From Paracoccus versutus (GTDB taxonomy: Bacteria > Pseudomonadota > Alphaproteobacteria > Rhodobacterales > Rhodobacteraceae), in assembly GCF_000763885.1 (NCBI RefSeq), contig NZ_JRKO01000024.1:19725-83724 (forward strand): DNA of 64,000 bases, read 5' to 3'. Below, piece after piece: positions 28,277 to 36,766 of this stretch (the first letter of the stretch is position 1; every line of letters starts with the position of its first letter). The notes below the pieces were generated by a model. It worked only from the letters and a program-made list of their open reading frames with translations, had not been told where the DNA came from and did not search any database. The translations under genes were made by a program, and so were the position numbers.

Positions 28277-29230
28277 ATGGATTTGCGGCAGTTGCGCTAT
28301 TTCGCCGCCGTCGCGCGAGAGCGCAACTTTACCCGCGCAGCCGAAAGCCTGCACATCGCCCAGCCGCCGTTGAGCCGGCAGATCCAGCTGCTCGAGGAAG
28401 AGCTGGGCGTCGTCCTGATCATCCGCAAGAGCCGGCCGATCAAGCTGACCGATGCCGGGCGCCTGTTCTATGAACAGGCCCTGCAGGTGCTGGGGCGGGT
28501 CGACCAGATGAAGGATGCGACGCGGCGGGTGGGCATGAACCGCAACCGGGTGCTGTCCATCGGCTTCGTGGCCTCGACGCTTTATGGCGGCCTTCCGTCG
28601 CTGATCAGGAAGCTGCGCCAGAACGCCCCCGAGCTGGATATCCAGCTGCTCGAAATGCTGTCGATCCAGCAGATACCGGCGCTGAAGGAAGGCCGCATCG
28701 ACATCGGCTTCGGCCGCCTGAAGCACAGCGACCCGAATGTCGTCAGCACGCTCATGCGCGAGGAACGCCTTGTCGTCGCGCTGCCCGAGGGCACGCCCCT
28801 GGCCCAGGACGACGCGCCGCTGCCGCTTGCCGCCGTCGCCGGCCAGAAGCTGATCGTCTATCCCAAGGAGCCGCGCCCCAGCTATGCCGACCAGGTCCTG
28901 AGCCTGCTTCAGGACGAGGACATCCGTCCCTCCGAGGTGCTGGAGGTCCGGGAGATCCAGACCGCCCTTGGCCTGGTCGCCGCGGATTCGGGCGTCTGCA
29001 TCATACCGTCGTCGGCCCGGCAGATGCGGTCCGACGTGCAGTATCGCCTTATCGACAGCCCGCGGGCGGTGTCCCCGGTGATCCTTTACCACCGCGCGGG
29101 CGATGCGTCGCGCCATCTCGACCTGGTCAAGCGGCTGATTGGCGACATGTATGCCGAAAAACCGGCCTGGCTTGAAGCCAACAACCTTCGCCCGCCACCT
29201 TCGGAAGGCCGCAGGCCCAACCGCGCGTAA
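28277..29230 (+). CDS. catR: LysR-type regulator of catechol/benzoate genes (CatR/BenM type)
   Basis: LysR-type activator of 317 residues. The winged helix-turn-helix is at residues 1-60 (LRYFAAVARERNFTRAAESL). The effector domain from about residue 90 has FVASTLYGGLP and DIGFGRLKHSDPN, which match the CatR/CatM/BenM group that responds to cis,cis-muconate. It is divergent from catB. A ribosome binding site (ACAGGAGGGG) is present before the ATG. Whether it also responds to benzoate is not readable. Confidence 0.9.
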   Translation: MDLRQLRYFAAVARERNFTRAAESLHIAQPPLSRQIQLLEEELGVVLIIRKSRPIKLTDAGRLFYEQALQVLGRVDQMKDATRRVGMNRNRVLSIGFVASTLYGGLPSLIRKLRQNAPELDIQLLEMLSIQQIPALKEGRIDIGFGRLKHSDPNVVSTLMREERLVVALPEGTPLAQDDAPLPLAAVAGQKLIVYPKEPRPSYADQVLSLLQDEDIRPSEVLEVREIQTALGLVAADSGVCIIPSSARQMRSDVQYRLIDSPRAVSPVILYHRAGDASRHLDLVKRLIGDMYAEKPAWLEANNLRPPPSEGRRPNRA

Positions 29231-29355
29231 GGCCATGCGCCGGGTTCGCCCTGGGGTGCCTGCCCTCATGCGGGGGCGCAAGCAGGGTTGGGACATGATC
29301 GACCGGGGGGGTGCGGTTTCTGCCGCCTTCCCGCCTTGCGCGTTGATCGACGGCG

Positions 29356-30678
29356 CTAGCCCTTGATGAGCCTGCGGCGCAGCCAGCCCGAGAAGCTGTC
29401 CATCGCCATCACCATCAGCACGATCAGCACCATGTAATAGGCCACGTCCTCCCAGTCCTTCTGGGTCTGGATCGCCTGCGTCAGCAACAGGCCGATGCCG
29501 CCGCCGACGATGGCGCCGATCACCGTGGCGCCGCGCGTGTTCGATTCCAGGAAATACAGCACCTGCGACAGCAGCACCGGCGTCACCTGCGGGATCACCC
29601 CGAACCGCGCCCGCTGCACGGCGCCCGCGCCGGTCGAGCGGATGCCCTCGACCTGCTTTTCGTCGATGTTTTCCAGCGCTTCCGAGAACATCTTGCCAAA
29701 GCTGCCGGTATCGGTCAGCAGGATGGCCAGCGCCCCGGTCATCGGGCCGGGGCCGAAGGCGCGGGCCAGCACGATGGTCCAGATCAGCCCGTCCACGCCG
29801 CGGATGAAGTCGAAGACCCGGCGCAGGCCAAAGCGCAGCGCGCCAAAGGGCATCATGTTGCGCGCCGCCATGAAGCCCAGCGGCAGCGCGGCCAGCGCCG
29901 CGCCGAAGGTGCCCAGGAAGGCCATCAGCACCGTCTCGAACATGGCCCAGATCACGTCGCCGTGCCGCCACATGGCGTTCGTCCAGAAGTCCCGCGCCAT
30001 GGCGGCGACATTGGGCAGGCCGGAATCGAGGCGCGGCCCCCAAAGCGCGCTGGCGGCGATTTCGGGCCAGCTCATGTAGTGGAACGGGCTGTCGAGGGTA
30101 AAGAAGAACAGCGCCCAGCCCGGCTGGTAGCGAAAGGTCTCGACCTTGGAGCGGGTATAGGCGAAGCGCCCGGCCGGGGTGGTGACGCTGACCCGGCTGT
30201 CCGAGGCGTTGATCCAGTCGGGCAGCGGCTGGGGCGCGGTCAGGTGCAGCCCGCCGTCCTGGGGGCGGATGTCGATCAGCCCATAGCCCGGCACCTCGTA
30301 GCGCGCGCCCTGCGCGTCATAGGTGACGACATGGCCCTGGCCCAGGTCGATGCGGGTGGCGTCGCCCTGGGTGGCGATCCAGCCCGGCAGGCGGTCCGGC
30401 GGATAGGTGCCCTTGGCCTCGCCGTCGATGGCGACGCGCAAGGCGCCCGAACGGTTGTCCCGCGTCACATGGGTCTTGTGCTGCCAGAAATCCGACAGCA
30501 GCACCGCGGCATTGTCCATCCGCGCCCGCCCGGCCAGCCCGGCAAGGTCGAAGGCCATGGCGGCATAGGCCAGGTAGGCCAGGATCGCCAGCGGCACCGC
30601 AAAGGCCGCCAGCCGGCGGCGGGCGAAACGGGTCAGCACGGTATCGGCCAGGGCGGGGGAAAGCGTGGCAGCGGTCAT
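29356..30678 (-). CDS. phnE: Phosphonate ABC transporter permease PhnE, long form
   Basis: Inner-membrane permease of 440 residues, much longer than the usual 260-290. After a first helix near residues 26-46 there is a soluble, mostly beta region of about 150 residues, then the normal permease core. The core has FETVLMAFLGTFGAALAALPLG near 250 and the EAA-loop region GVIPQVTPVLLSQVLYFLE near 360. It starts 3 bases after the shorter permease gene, so the two probably form a heterodimer. The extra region is predicted periplasmic. Confidence 0.93.
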   Translation of the reverse strand: MTAATLSPALADTVLTRFARRRLAAFAVPLAILAYLAYAAMAFDLAGLAGRARMDNAAVLLSDFWQHKTHVTRDNRSGALRVAIDGEAKGTYPPDRLPGWIATQGDATRIDLGQGHVVTYDAQGARYEVPGYGLIDIRPQDGGLHLTAPQPLPDWINASDSRVSVTTPAGRFAYTRSKVETFRYQPGWALFFFTLDSPFHYMSWPEIAASALWGPRLDSGLPNVAAMARDFWTNAMWRHGDVIWAMFETVLMAFLGTFGAALAALPLGFMAARNMMPFGALRFGLRRVFDFIRGVDGLIWTIVLARAFGPGPMTGALAILLTDTGSFGKMFSEALENIDEKQVEGIRSTGAGAVQRARFGVIPQVTPVLLSQVLYFLESNTRGATVIGAIVGGGIGLLLTQAIQTQKDWEDVAYYMVLIVLMVMAMDSFSGWLRRRLIKG

Positions 30679-30681
30679 GGT

Positions 30682-31527
30682 TCAGCCCCTTACCAGCCGG
30701 CTGCGCGCATGGTCCGACAGCCGGTCGATGGCGACGATGGCGACGAAGAGCAGCGCAAAGATCGCCACCACCTCGTCATAGCGGCCCATGCCCCATTGCA
30801 TCGCCAGCTTCAGGTCGTAGCCGATGCCGCCCGCACCGACGAAACCCAGGATGGCGCTGGCGCGCAGGTTGATCTCGAACCGCATCAGCGCATAGGACAG
30901 CCAGTTCGGCGCCACCTGCGGCAGGACGCCCAGCCCGACCTGCTGGCTCCAGCCGGCGCCGACCGAGGCAAGCCCCTCGACCGGCTTCAGGTCGGCATTC
31001 TCGGCCACTTCGGAAAACAGCTTGCCGAGCGCGCCGGCGGTATGCAGCGAGATGGCGATGACCGCCGGCACCGGCCCGCCGCCGAGGATATAGATCAGCA
31101 CCAGCGCGACCACGATCTCGGGCACGGCGCGCAGCGCGTCCATCAGCCGGCGAAACAGCCCCGTCAGCCGCGGCCAGCGCGCCAGCCCGCGCGTGGACAG
31201 AAGCGCCAGCCCCATCGCCATCAGCCCGCCCATGAGCGTCGAGACGGCGGCGATGTTCAGCGTCTCGACCAGCGAGGGCAGATGCTCGGCCAGAAGGCCG
31301 GGCAGGTTCGCGCGCTTCTGCCATGCCTCGGCCAGCACCTCCGAGGGGAAGGCCAGCAGCATCGGCAGCCCGTCGACGAAGCCGCCGGCATTGCGGCTTT
31401 CGGCCAGCCGGAACCCGGCCGCCATCATGGCGACGAAGATCACCAGCAAGAGCCCGCCATAAAGGCGGCGGCGGCGCGTCAGTTCCAGATAGGCGTCGCG
31501 GATGTCGTCCGGGGCAAGGGCGGCCAT
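30682..31527 (-). CDS. phnE: Phosphonate ABC transporter permease PhnE, short form
   Basis: Permease of 281 residues with about six helices. Core motifs SLVETLNIAAVSTLMGGLMA near residue 88 and the EAA-loop GVLPQVAPNWLSYALMRFE near 205 are shared with the long form next to it. It lies between phnD and the longer permease gene. Together with PhnC and PhnD it makes a four-gene importer for phosphonates. Confidence 0.94.
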   Translation of the reverse strand: MAALAPDDIRDAYLELTRRRRLYGGLLLVIFVAMMAAGFRLAESRNAGGFVDGLPMLLAFPSEVLAEAWQKRANLPGLLAEHLPSLVETLNIAAVSTLMGGLMAMGLALLSTRGLARWPRLTGLFRRLMDALRAVPEIVVALVLIYILGGGPVPAVIAISLHTAGALGKLFSEVAENADLKPVEGLASVGAGWSQQVGLGVLPQVAPNWLSYALMRFEINLRASAILGFVGAGGIGYDLKLAMQWGMGRYDEVVAIFALLFVAIVAIDRLSDHARSRLVRG

Positions 31528-31587
31528 GAAGATCCTGCGGATGAAATGCGGATGCCGCGCCCCCTGGGGGACGCGGCCGGGGGCGCT

Positions 31588-32499
31588 TTACTGCGCCGTT
31601 TCCTGCAACTTGCGCGCGGCGACCACGCCCAGATAGGCGTCATGCGTCACCGGCACGAAATCCATGGCCTCGCCATGGGCGACGCCATAGGCGCAGTCCT
31701 TGTCGGTCTCGTGCAGGTCGGCGGTCAGTTGCGTGACCTTGTCCTTGACCTCTTGCGGCAGGGCCTTGCGCAGCACCATCGGCCCTTCCGGGATCAGCTT
31801 GGACTTCCAGATCTCGACCAGGTCGTTCATCTCGACCAGCCCGGCATCGGCGGCCTTGCGGAAGGCGCCCGAGTTATAGCCGTCCTCCCAGTCGCCCAGA
31901 CCGTCGGCCCAGCTGACGCCGGCGTCGAAATCGCCGTTGGCGACGCCGATGATCGCCTGCTCGTGCCCGCCCGCGAAACGGACCTGGCCGAAGAAATCCT
32001 CCAGCTTGCCATGGGTCTCGGCCAGCTCGGCCCCCGGCACCAGGTAGCCCGAGGTCGAGTTCGGCTCGGCAAAGGCGAAGGACTTGCCCCTGGCGTCCTC
32101 GATCGAGGCGATGCCGCTGTCCTTGCGGGCGAAGCCGATGGCGTAATAGCCGGTCGAGCCGTCCATGTTCTGCTTGGTCAGCACCGGCTCGACCGCCTCG
32201 GGATCGGTCAGGTGGATCTTGGCATAGCCCGAGGCGCCCAGCCAGGCCATGTCCAGCGTCCCGCCCAGCAGGCCCTGGATGACGCCGTCGTAATCGGCGG
32301 GGGTAAAGACCTTGACCGGCACGCCCAGCTGGGCCTCGATGGCGGCGCGGTAGCATTCGTTCGAGGTCATGCGGTCCTGCGCGTTCTCGCCGCCCATGAT
32401 CCCGAGGTTGAAGCCGGTGATCGGCTGGGCCGAGGCGGCCGAGATCAGGCCGGAGGTCAGGGCGGTGGCGGCGGCAAGCGCCAGGGCAAGCGGTTTCAT
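31588..32499 (-). CDS. phnD: Phosphonate ABC transporter substrate-binding protein PhnD
   Basis: Periplasmic binding protein of 303 residues with a signal peptide (residues 1-24, cut after AASA). Family features are a GIMGGENAQDRM segment near residue 33, TPADYDGVIQGLLGGTLDMAWLG near 66-88 and NSTSGYLVPGAEL near 146, which line the ligand cleft in PhnD proteins. It lies 34 bases after phnC. A hairpin-free gap of 60 bases separates it from the first permease. Confidence 0.95.
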   Translation of the reverse strand: MKPLALALAAATALTSGLISAASAQPITGFNLGIMGGENAQDRMTSNECYRAAIEAQLGVPVKVFTPADYDGVIQGLLGGTLDMAWLGASGYAKIHLTDPEAVEPVLTKQNMDGSTGYYAIGFARKDSGIASIEDARGKSFAFAEPNSTSGYLVPGAELAETHGKLEDFFGQVRFAGGHEQAIIGVANGDFDAGVSWADGLGDWEDGYNSGAFRKAADAGLVEMNDLVEIWKSKLIPEGPMVLRKALPQEVKDKVTQLTADLHETDKDCAYGVAHGEAMDFVPVTHDAYLGVVAARKLQETAQ

Positions 32500-32533
32500 G
32501 GTCTCTCCATGGGTTGCGGTCTTGCGGGAAGCG

Positions 32534-33352
<819 letters not shown>

Positions 33353-33481
33353 GGCGGCCCTCCATGAGCGGTTGGGGCGCTGATAGCCGGGATCGGTGAC
33401 GGAATTGGCGCAGTCCGGTGAAGCTTTCTTGACGCCCGCGGCGCCCTTTCCCGAGCGTTTTTCACAGGACGCAAAATCCAA

Positions 33482-33497
33482 ATCCGAGCGTTCGGAT
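33482..33497. promoter_or_regulatory. 6-4-6 dyad upstream of phnC
   Basis: ATCCGA at 33482-33487 and TCGGAT at 33492-33497 form a perfect inverted repeat with spacer GCGT. It lies 130 bases upstream of the phnC start in the 301-base region shared with the divergent small-protein gene. It is not the PhnF-type dyad. A functional role is speculative. Confidence 0.3.
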
Positions 33498-33552
33498 CAG
33501 GATCAGAACGCCAAGTAATTCTGTCAACTATATGTTTTTACAAGATTATTTC

Positions 33553-33581
33553 TTGACCTTCGGCGAATCGGCCTCTATATC
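33553..33581 (+). promoter_or_regulatory. Sigma-70-type promoter of the small four-cysteine protein gene
   Basis: TTGACC at 33553-33558 and TATATC at 33576-33581 are separated by exactly 17 bases. They stand 72 bases before the ATG of the small gene. This is one of the best promoter matches in the window. Confidence 0.7.
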
Positions 33582-33653
33582 CTTGCCAAGGTCGCCAGCC
33601 AGCCGAAAGCCAGCCAGCAACCAAGACATGCCCGCCAGACAGGAGCAACAGCC

Positions 33654-33851
33654 ATGACCAAAACCGCCTGCAACGCCTGCGCGTTCTACGAGGATCACGT
33701 CGCCAACTCCGCCAGCACGCTGTCCGATTCCGGCCTGTGCCGCGCCAACCCGCCCGTCAACCAAAGGGACGCGGACACCAGGGGTTATTGGCCGGTCGTC
33801 AAGTCGAACGACTGGTGCGGCCAGTTCGCCACAACCTTCGCGGCCGAATAA
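33654..33851 (+). CDS. Small four-cysteine protein of unknown function
   Basis: A 65-residue protein with Cys6, Cys9, Cys29 and Cys55. The pattern is C-x2-C-x-FY near the start, GLCRANPP in the middle and WPVV-x4-DWCGQF near the end. I recognise this as a recurring small-protein pattern in proteobacteria but know no function. The four cysteines could bind zinc or an iron-sulfur centre (inference). The gene stands alone with its own promoter (33553-33581), ribosome binding site AGGAG and terminator (33874-33897), so it is a real unit. No signal peptide is present, so the protein should be cytoplasmic. Confidence 0.8.
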   Translation: MTKTACNACAFYEDHVANSASTLSDSGLCRANPPVNQRDADTRGYWPVVKSNDWCGQFATTFAAE

Positions 33852-33873
33852 CCTTTCGCCGCACCGACGTAGG

Positions 33874-33897
33874 AAAGGCAGCCTCCGGGCTGCCTTT
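33874..33897 (+). terminator. Intrinsic terminator after the four-cysteine protein gene
   Basis: AAAGGCAGCC at 33874-33883 pairs perfectly with GGCTGCCTTT at 33888-33897 over a TCCG tetraloop. The T run is short, but the A-rich 5' base makes it bidirectional, so it could also stop the convergent FMN reductase transcript. Confidence 0.8.
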
Positions 33898-33916
33898 GGC
33901 GTTTATCCGGCCTGCA

Positions 33917-34459
33917 TCAGAGGGTTGCGGCAAAACCCTCGAGGAACTTGCGCAGCTGCGCGCGCGTCTTGTCGTCGGTCAGGTTGCCCTGGTCGTCGAA
34001 CAGCGATTCCACGCGTGACACCATCAGCCGCCCCTCGGTCCACAGCGCGGCCTTGAGAGTGCGCAGCACCGGCAGCCAATGGCTTTGCGCCAGGATGGTG
34101 CCGAAACCGCCGGGCGAGGCGCCGATCACCGCCACCGGCTTGCCCACGAACATCGCCAGCCCGTCGCCGCGCGACATCCAGTCGATGGCGTTCTTGAACA
34201 CGCCCGGCACGCCGTTGTTGTATTCCGGCGTCACCATCAGCAACCCGTCCGCCGCCGCAAGCTGCGCTTGCAGGGTGCGCACCGGCTGGGGCAAGCCCGA
34301 CTCGGCCTCCAGATCGCCGTCGTAGAGCGGCACCTCGCGGATCGAGCCGATCTGGATGCGCATCCCCTCGGGGGCCAGGTCGGCCGCGGCGCGCAGCAGC
34401 CCGGCGTTGAACGAGGGGCGCCGCAGGCTGCCACTGAGGCCCAGGATCGTCTTGGTCAT
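33917..34459 (-). CDS. NADPH-dependent FMN reductase family protein
   Basis: Flavodoxin-like reductase of 180 residues. The phosphate-binding loop is GLSGSLRRPSFN near residue 7, and the flavin-contacting motif PEYNNGVPGVFKNAIDW is near 78. A ribosome binding site (AGGAAACAG) precedes the ATG at 34459. Members reduce FMN, quinones, chromate or azo dyes with NAD(P)H, and the physiological substrate here is unknown. The gene is apart from its neighbours in function. Confidence 0.9.
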   Translation of the reverse strand: MTKTILGLSGSLRRPSFNAGLLRAAADLAPEGMRIQIGSIREVPLYDGDLEAESGLPQPVRTLQAQLAAADGLLMVTPEYNNGVPGVFKNAIDWMSRGDGLAMFVGKPVAVIGASPGGFGTILAQSHWLPVLRTLKAALWTEGRLMVSRVESLFDDQGNLTDDKTRAQLRKFLEGFAATL

Positions 34460-34559
34460 CGCTGTTTCCTTTCCTGCCTGCCGAGGGTTGCGCGGAACGG
34501 CGCCGGCTGTCGCCCAACGCCGCGGGCGCGGAAATCGACGCGATGCCCGGCAAGATTTT

Positions 34560-35282
34560 TCACGCCATGCCGGGACGGGGCGGATATTGCAGGCCGCGTT
34601 CGGTGACGATGGCGGCCAGCCGGATGTCGTGGGGTTGCGGATAGATCGTCGCCAGCCGGGCCGCCTGCAAGCCGACCCCGATCGCCAGCGGCTGCCGCGC
34701 GGCCAGCGTGCGGTCGAAATAGCCGCCGCCATAGCCCAGCCGATAGCCCGCGCCATCCCAGCCGACCAGCGGGGCCAGCACCACCTCGGGCGCCACCGTC
34801 TCGGCGCTGGCCGGCACCGGGATGTTCCAATGCCCCCGCCGCATCGCCGCGCCGGGATGCCAGGGGCGAAAGACCAGCGGGCTCGCCGGGCGCACGACCT
34901 CCGGCAGGGCCGGGATGGCGCCCCGTTCGTGCAGGCGGGCCAGCCAGGGGCGCAGGTCGGGTTCCGACCGGATCGGCCAATAGCCGGCGATCACCCGGCC
35001 GCGGGGATCGGGCAGATGCGCGGCCAGCACCTCGTCCAGGGCCCTGGCGATGGCCGCGGCGGCGGTCTGGCGCGCGGCGATGCTCAGGCCCGCGCGGTGG
35101 GCCAGCAATTCCTCGCGCCGCGCCTTGCGCCAGCGCGCCACGTCGCGCGCCTGCTTTGCATCGACGGCCAGGGGGTCGAAGTAATCCGGCGCGATCCGCG
35201 CGGCCTGGCAGGGGGGCGAGCCGCCCTGCTCATCCCCATCGGCCCCGCCCGGTCCCGCGGTGGAAGGCTGCATCCTGATCAT
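34560..35282 (-). CDS. 5-formyltetrahydrofolate cyclo-ligase
   Basis: ATP-dependent enzyme of 240 residues that converts 5-formyl-THF to 5,10-methenyl-THF. Motifs: basic N-terminal KARREELLAHR near residue 55, a central PLVFRPWHPG and the signature RLGYGGGYFDRTLA near 182. About 40 N-terminal residues before the core are extra. Starts at 35282 or 35273 are both possible and neither has a good ribosome binding site. In many proteobacteria 6S RNA precedes this gene, but here the upstream region holds the divergent aroG leader instead. Confidence 0.9.
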   Translation of the reverse strand: MIRMQPSTAGPGGADGDEQGGSPPCQAARIAPDYFDPLAVDAKQARDVARWRKARREELLAHRAGLSIAARQTAAAAIARALDEVLAAHLPDPRGRVIAGYWPIRSEPDLRPWLARLHERGAIPALPEVVRPASPLVFRPWHPGAAMRRGHWNIPVPASAETVAPEVVLAPLVGWDGAGYRLGYGGGYFDRTLAARQPLAIGVGLQAARLATIYPQPHDIRLAAIVTERGLQYPPRPGMA

Positions 35283-35338
35283 GCGCGGCAGGGTAGCACG
35301 GGGCCGAGCGCCGCCAAAGCCCGTGCGCAAGAATCGGC

Positions 35339-35367
35339 GTGACAGCGCGCCGCGCAGCGGTTATGGA
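35339..35367 (+). promoter_or_regulatory. Predicted promoter of the aroG leader
   Basis: GTGACA at 35339-35344 and TATGGA at 35362-35367 have a 17-base spacer. With normal spacing the first transcribed base would be 35374, which is the A of the leader-peptide ATG. The -10 match is modest, so confidence is limited. The coincidence with a leaderless leader peptide supports it. Confidence 0.5.
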
Positions 35368-35373
35368 TGGCCC

Positions 35374-35442
35374 ATGTCGCATCGAATGCCCTGCACCATT
35401 TCGTTTTATTGGTTCCGCTGTCCCCAGCGGAGCCGGGTGTAG
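35374..35442 (+). CDS. aroG leader peptide with Phe-Tyr-Trp-Phe control codons
   Basis: A 22-codon frame, ATG at 35374 and TAG at 35440-35442, encodes MSHRMPCTIS followed by FYWFRCPQRSRV. Codons 11-14 are TTT TAT TGG TTC: all three aromatic amino acids in a row, two of them Phe. This is the expected composition for a ribosome-sensing leader in front of a DAHP synthase gene. The control codons lie immediately before and over the 5' arm of the first hairpin (35411-35420), and the stop codon is just past the second arm. A second in-frame ATG at 35386 would give 18 codons with the same control region. Ribosome binding sequence is weak (GGATGG), compatible with leaderless translation. Confidence 0.8.
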   Translation: MSHRMPCTISFYWFRCPQRSRV

Positions 35443-35494
35443 CGCGAACGCGATACTGACCCCCAAGCCGCTGGCCCAAGACCGGCGGCTTTTT
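35411..35494 (+). promoter_or_regulatory. Aromatic amino acid attenuator of aroG
   Basis: Four segments form competing hairpins. Segment 1 (35411-35420, GGTTCCGCTG) pairs with segment 2 (35425-35434, CAGCGGAGCC): 10 bp with one G-T wobble. Segment 2 can instead pair with segment 3: CCAGCGG at 35424-35430 is perfectly complementary to CCGCTGG at 35468-35474. Segment 3 (35465-35474, AAGCCGCTGG) pairs with segment 4 (35482-35491, CCGGCGGCTT): 10 bp with one wobble, then T residues to 35494, which is an intrinsic terminator 48 bases before aroG. Stalling at Phe/Tyr/Trp codons would cover segment 1 and favour 2:3, allowing aroG transcription. Free translation to the stop would cover segment 2 and favour the terminator. 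Confidence 0.85.
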
Positions 35495-35541
35495 CAGTTC
35501 CATGCGCTTCCGGTCCGGCCTCTTGCAGAAAGTAGAGAGCC

Positions 35542-36606
35542 ATGCCCATCCAGACCGAGAACCTGCATATCGCCACCCTGCGACCCCTGCCCGCCCCGGC
35601 CGCCCTGGCCGAATCGCTGCCGCGGGACGAGGCGGTGTCGCGCACCGTCGCCGACAGCCGCGCCGCCATCCGCGCCATCCTGGCCGGGGGCGACGACCGG
35701 CTGCTGGTCGTTGCCGGCCCCTGCTCGATCCATGACGTTCCGGCGGCGCTGGATTACGCCGCGCGCCTGGCCGAACTGCGCCGCGCGCTGTCCGACCGGC
35801 TGGAAATCGTCATGCGGGTCTATTTCGAAAAGCCGCGCACGACCGTCGGCTGGAAGGGGCTGATCAACGACCCGCATCTGGACGGCTCGGACCGGATCGA
35901 GGACGGGCTGCCCCTGGCCCGCCGCCTGCTGCTGGAGATCAACCGCATGGGCCTGCCGGCGGCGACCGAGTTCCTGGACCCGATCCTGCCGCAGTATTTC
36001 GCCGACCTGATCGCCTGGGGCGCCATCGGCGCGCGCACCACGGAAAGCCAGATCCACCGCCAGCTGGCCTCGGGCCTGTCCTGCCCGGTCGGGTTCAAGA
36101 ACGGCACCGATGGCGGGGTGCAGGTGGCGCTGGACGCGATCCGCTCGGCCGCGCGGCCGCACAGCTTCCCGGCGATCACCGCCCAGGGGGCGGCGGCCAT
36201 CGCCACCACCACCGGCAACGATGCCTGCCATGTCGTGCTGCGCGGCGGCCATGACGGGCCGAACTACGACGCCGGGCATGTCGCGGCGGTGGCGGCGGCT
36301 GCGGCCAAGGCCGGCGTCGAGCCCGGCATCGTCATCGACGCGAGCCACGCCAACAGCGGCAAGGATCCGGCGCGCCAGCCGGCGGTGATCGCCGATGTCA
36401 CGGCGCAGATCCGCGCGGGCGAGGCGCGCATCCGCGGCGTCATGCTGGAAAGCAACCTGGTGGCGGGGCGGCAGGATCTGCAGCCCGGCCAGGTGCCGGT
36501 CTATGGCCAGAGCATCACCGACGGCTGCCTGGGCTGGGAAGAAAGCCGCGCGCTGCTGCTGGATCTGGCCGGGGCCGCCGCCACGCGCCTGCGCCGCGCC
36601 GCCTGA
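35542..36606 (+). CDS. aroG: 3-deoxy-7-phosphoheptulonate synthase (class I, AroG type)
   Basis: First enzyme of the shikimate pathway, 354 residues; it condenses phosphoenolpyruvate and erythrose 4-phosphate. Class I AroFGH features: GPCSIHD near residue 60, YFEKPRTTVGWKGLINDP near 93, GARTTESQIHRQLASG near 160, KNGTDG near 185 and a late DASHANSGKDP near 266. Which aromatic amino acid inhibits it cannot be told with certainty. Regulation by attenuation is indicated by the leader at 35374-35494. The stop codon is the first unit of a heptamer repeat. Confidence 0.95.
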   Translation: MPIQTENLHIATLRPLPAPAALAESLPRDEAVSRTVADSRAAIRAILAGGDDRLLVVAGPCSIHDVPAALDYAARLAELRRALSDRLEIVMRVYFEKPRTTVGWKGLINDPHLDGSDRIEDGLPLARRLLLEINRMGLPAATEFLDPILPQYFADLIAWGAIGARTTESQIHRQLASGLSCPVGFKNGTDGGVQVALDAIRSAARPHSFPAITAQGAAAIATTTGNDACHVVLRGGHDGPNYDAGHVAAVAAAAAKAGVEPGIVIDASHANSGKDPARQPAVIADVTAQIRAGEARIRGVMLESNLVAGRQDLQPGQVPVYGQSITDGCLGWEESRALLLDLAGAAATRLRRAA

Positions 36607-36650
36607 CGCCCGACGCCTGACGCCCGACGCCCGACGCCCGACGCCCGACG
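36604..36650. repeat. Seven-base tandem repeat at the aroG 3' end
   Basis: Six full copies of a heptamer, TGACGCC or CGACGCC, run from 36604 to 36645 with a partial seventh (CGACGAG). The first copy supplies the aroG stop codon TGA. Because the stop comes first, changes in copy number would not alter AroG. The repeat lies 120 bases from the convergent fadJ-type gene end. Confidence 0.85.
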
Positions 36651-36766
36651 AGGACATCGCGTGGCGGCGGCGAAATCGCAAGGTTCTGCGTCGCACCGAT
36701 CCGGGCATGGCAGGGGCCGCATGGTTTCAAGCGACCCTGCCCTGTCCAGCCCCGGCCCCCGCCGCT

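Noticed and set aside
33521..33540. Pho box before phnC (CTGTCAA)
   Set aside because: Only one half-site is close to CTGTCAT; the second half-site four bases on does not match.
35283..35541. 6S RNA gene upstream of 5-formyl-THF cyclo-ligase
   Set aside because: The gene order would allow it, but the strand facing that gene shows no long closing stem with a central bubble. The plus strand has a leader peptide and an attenuator instead.
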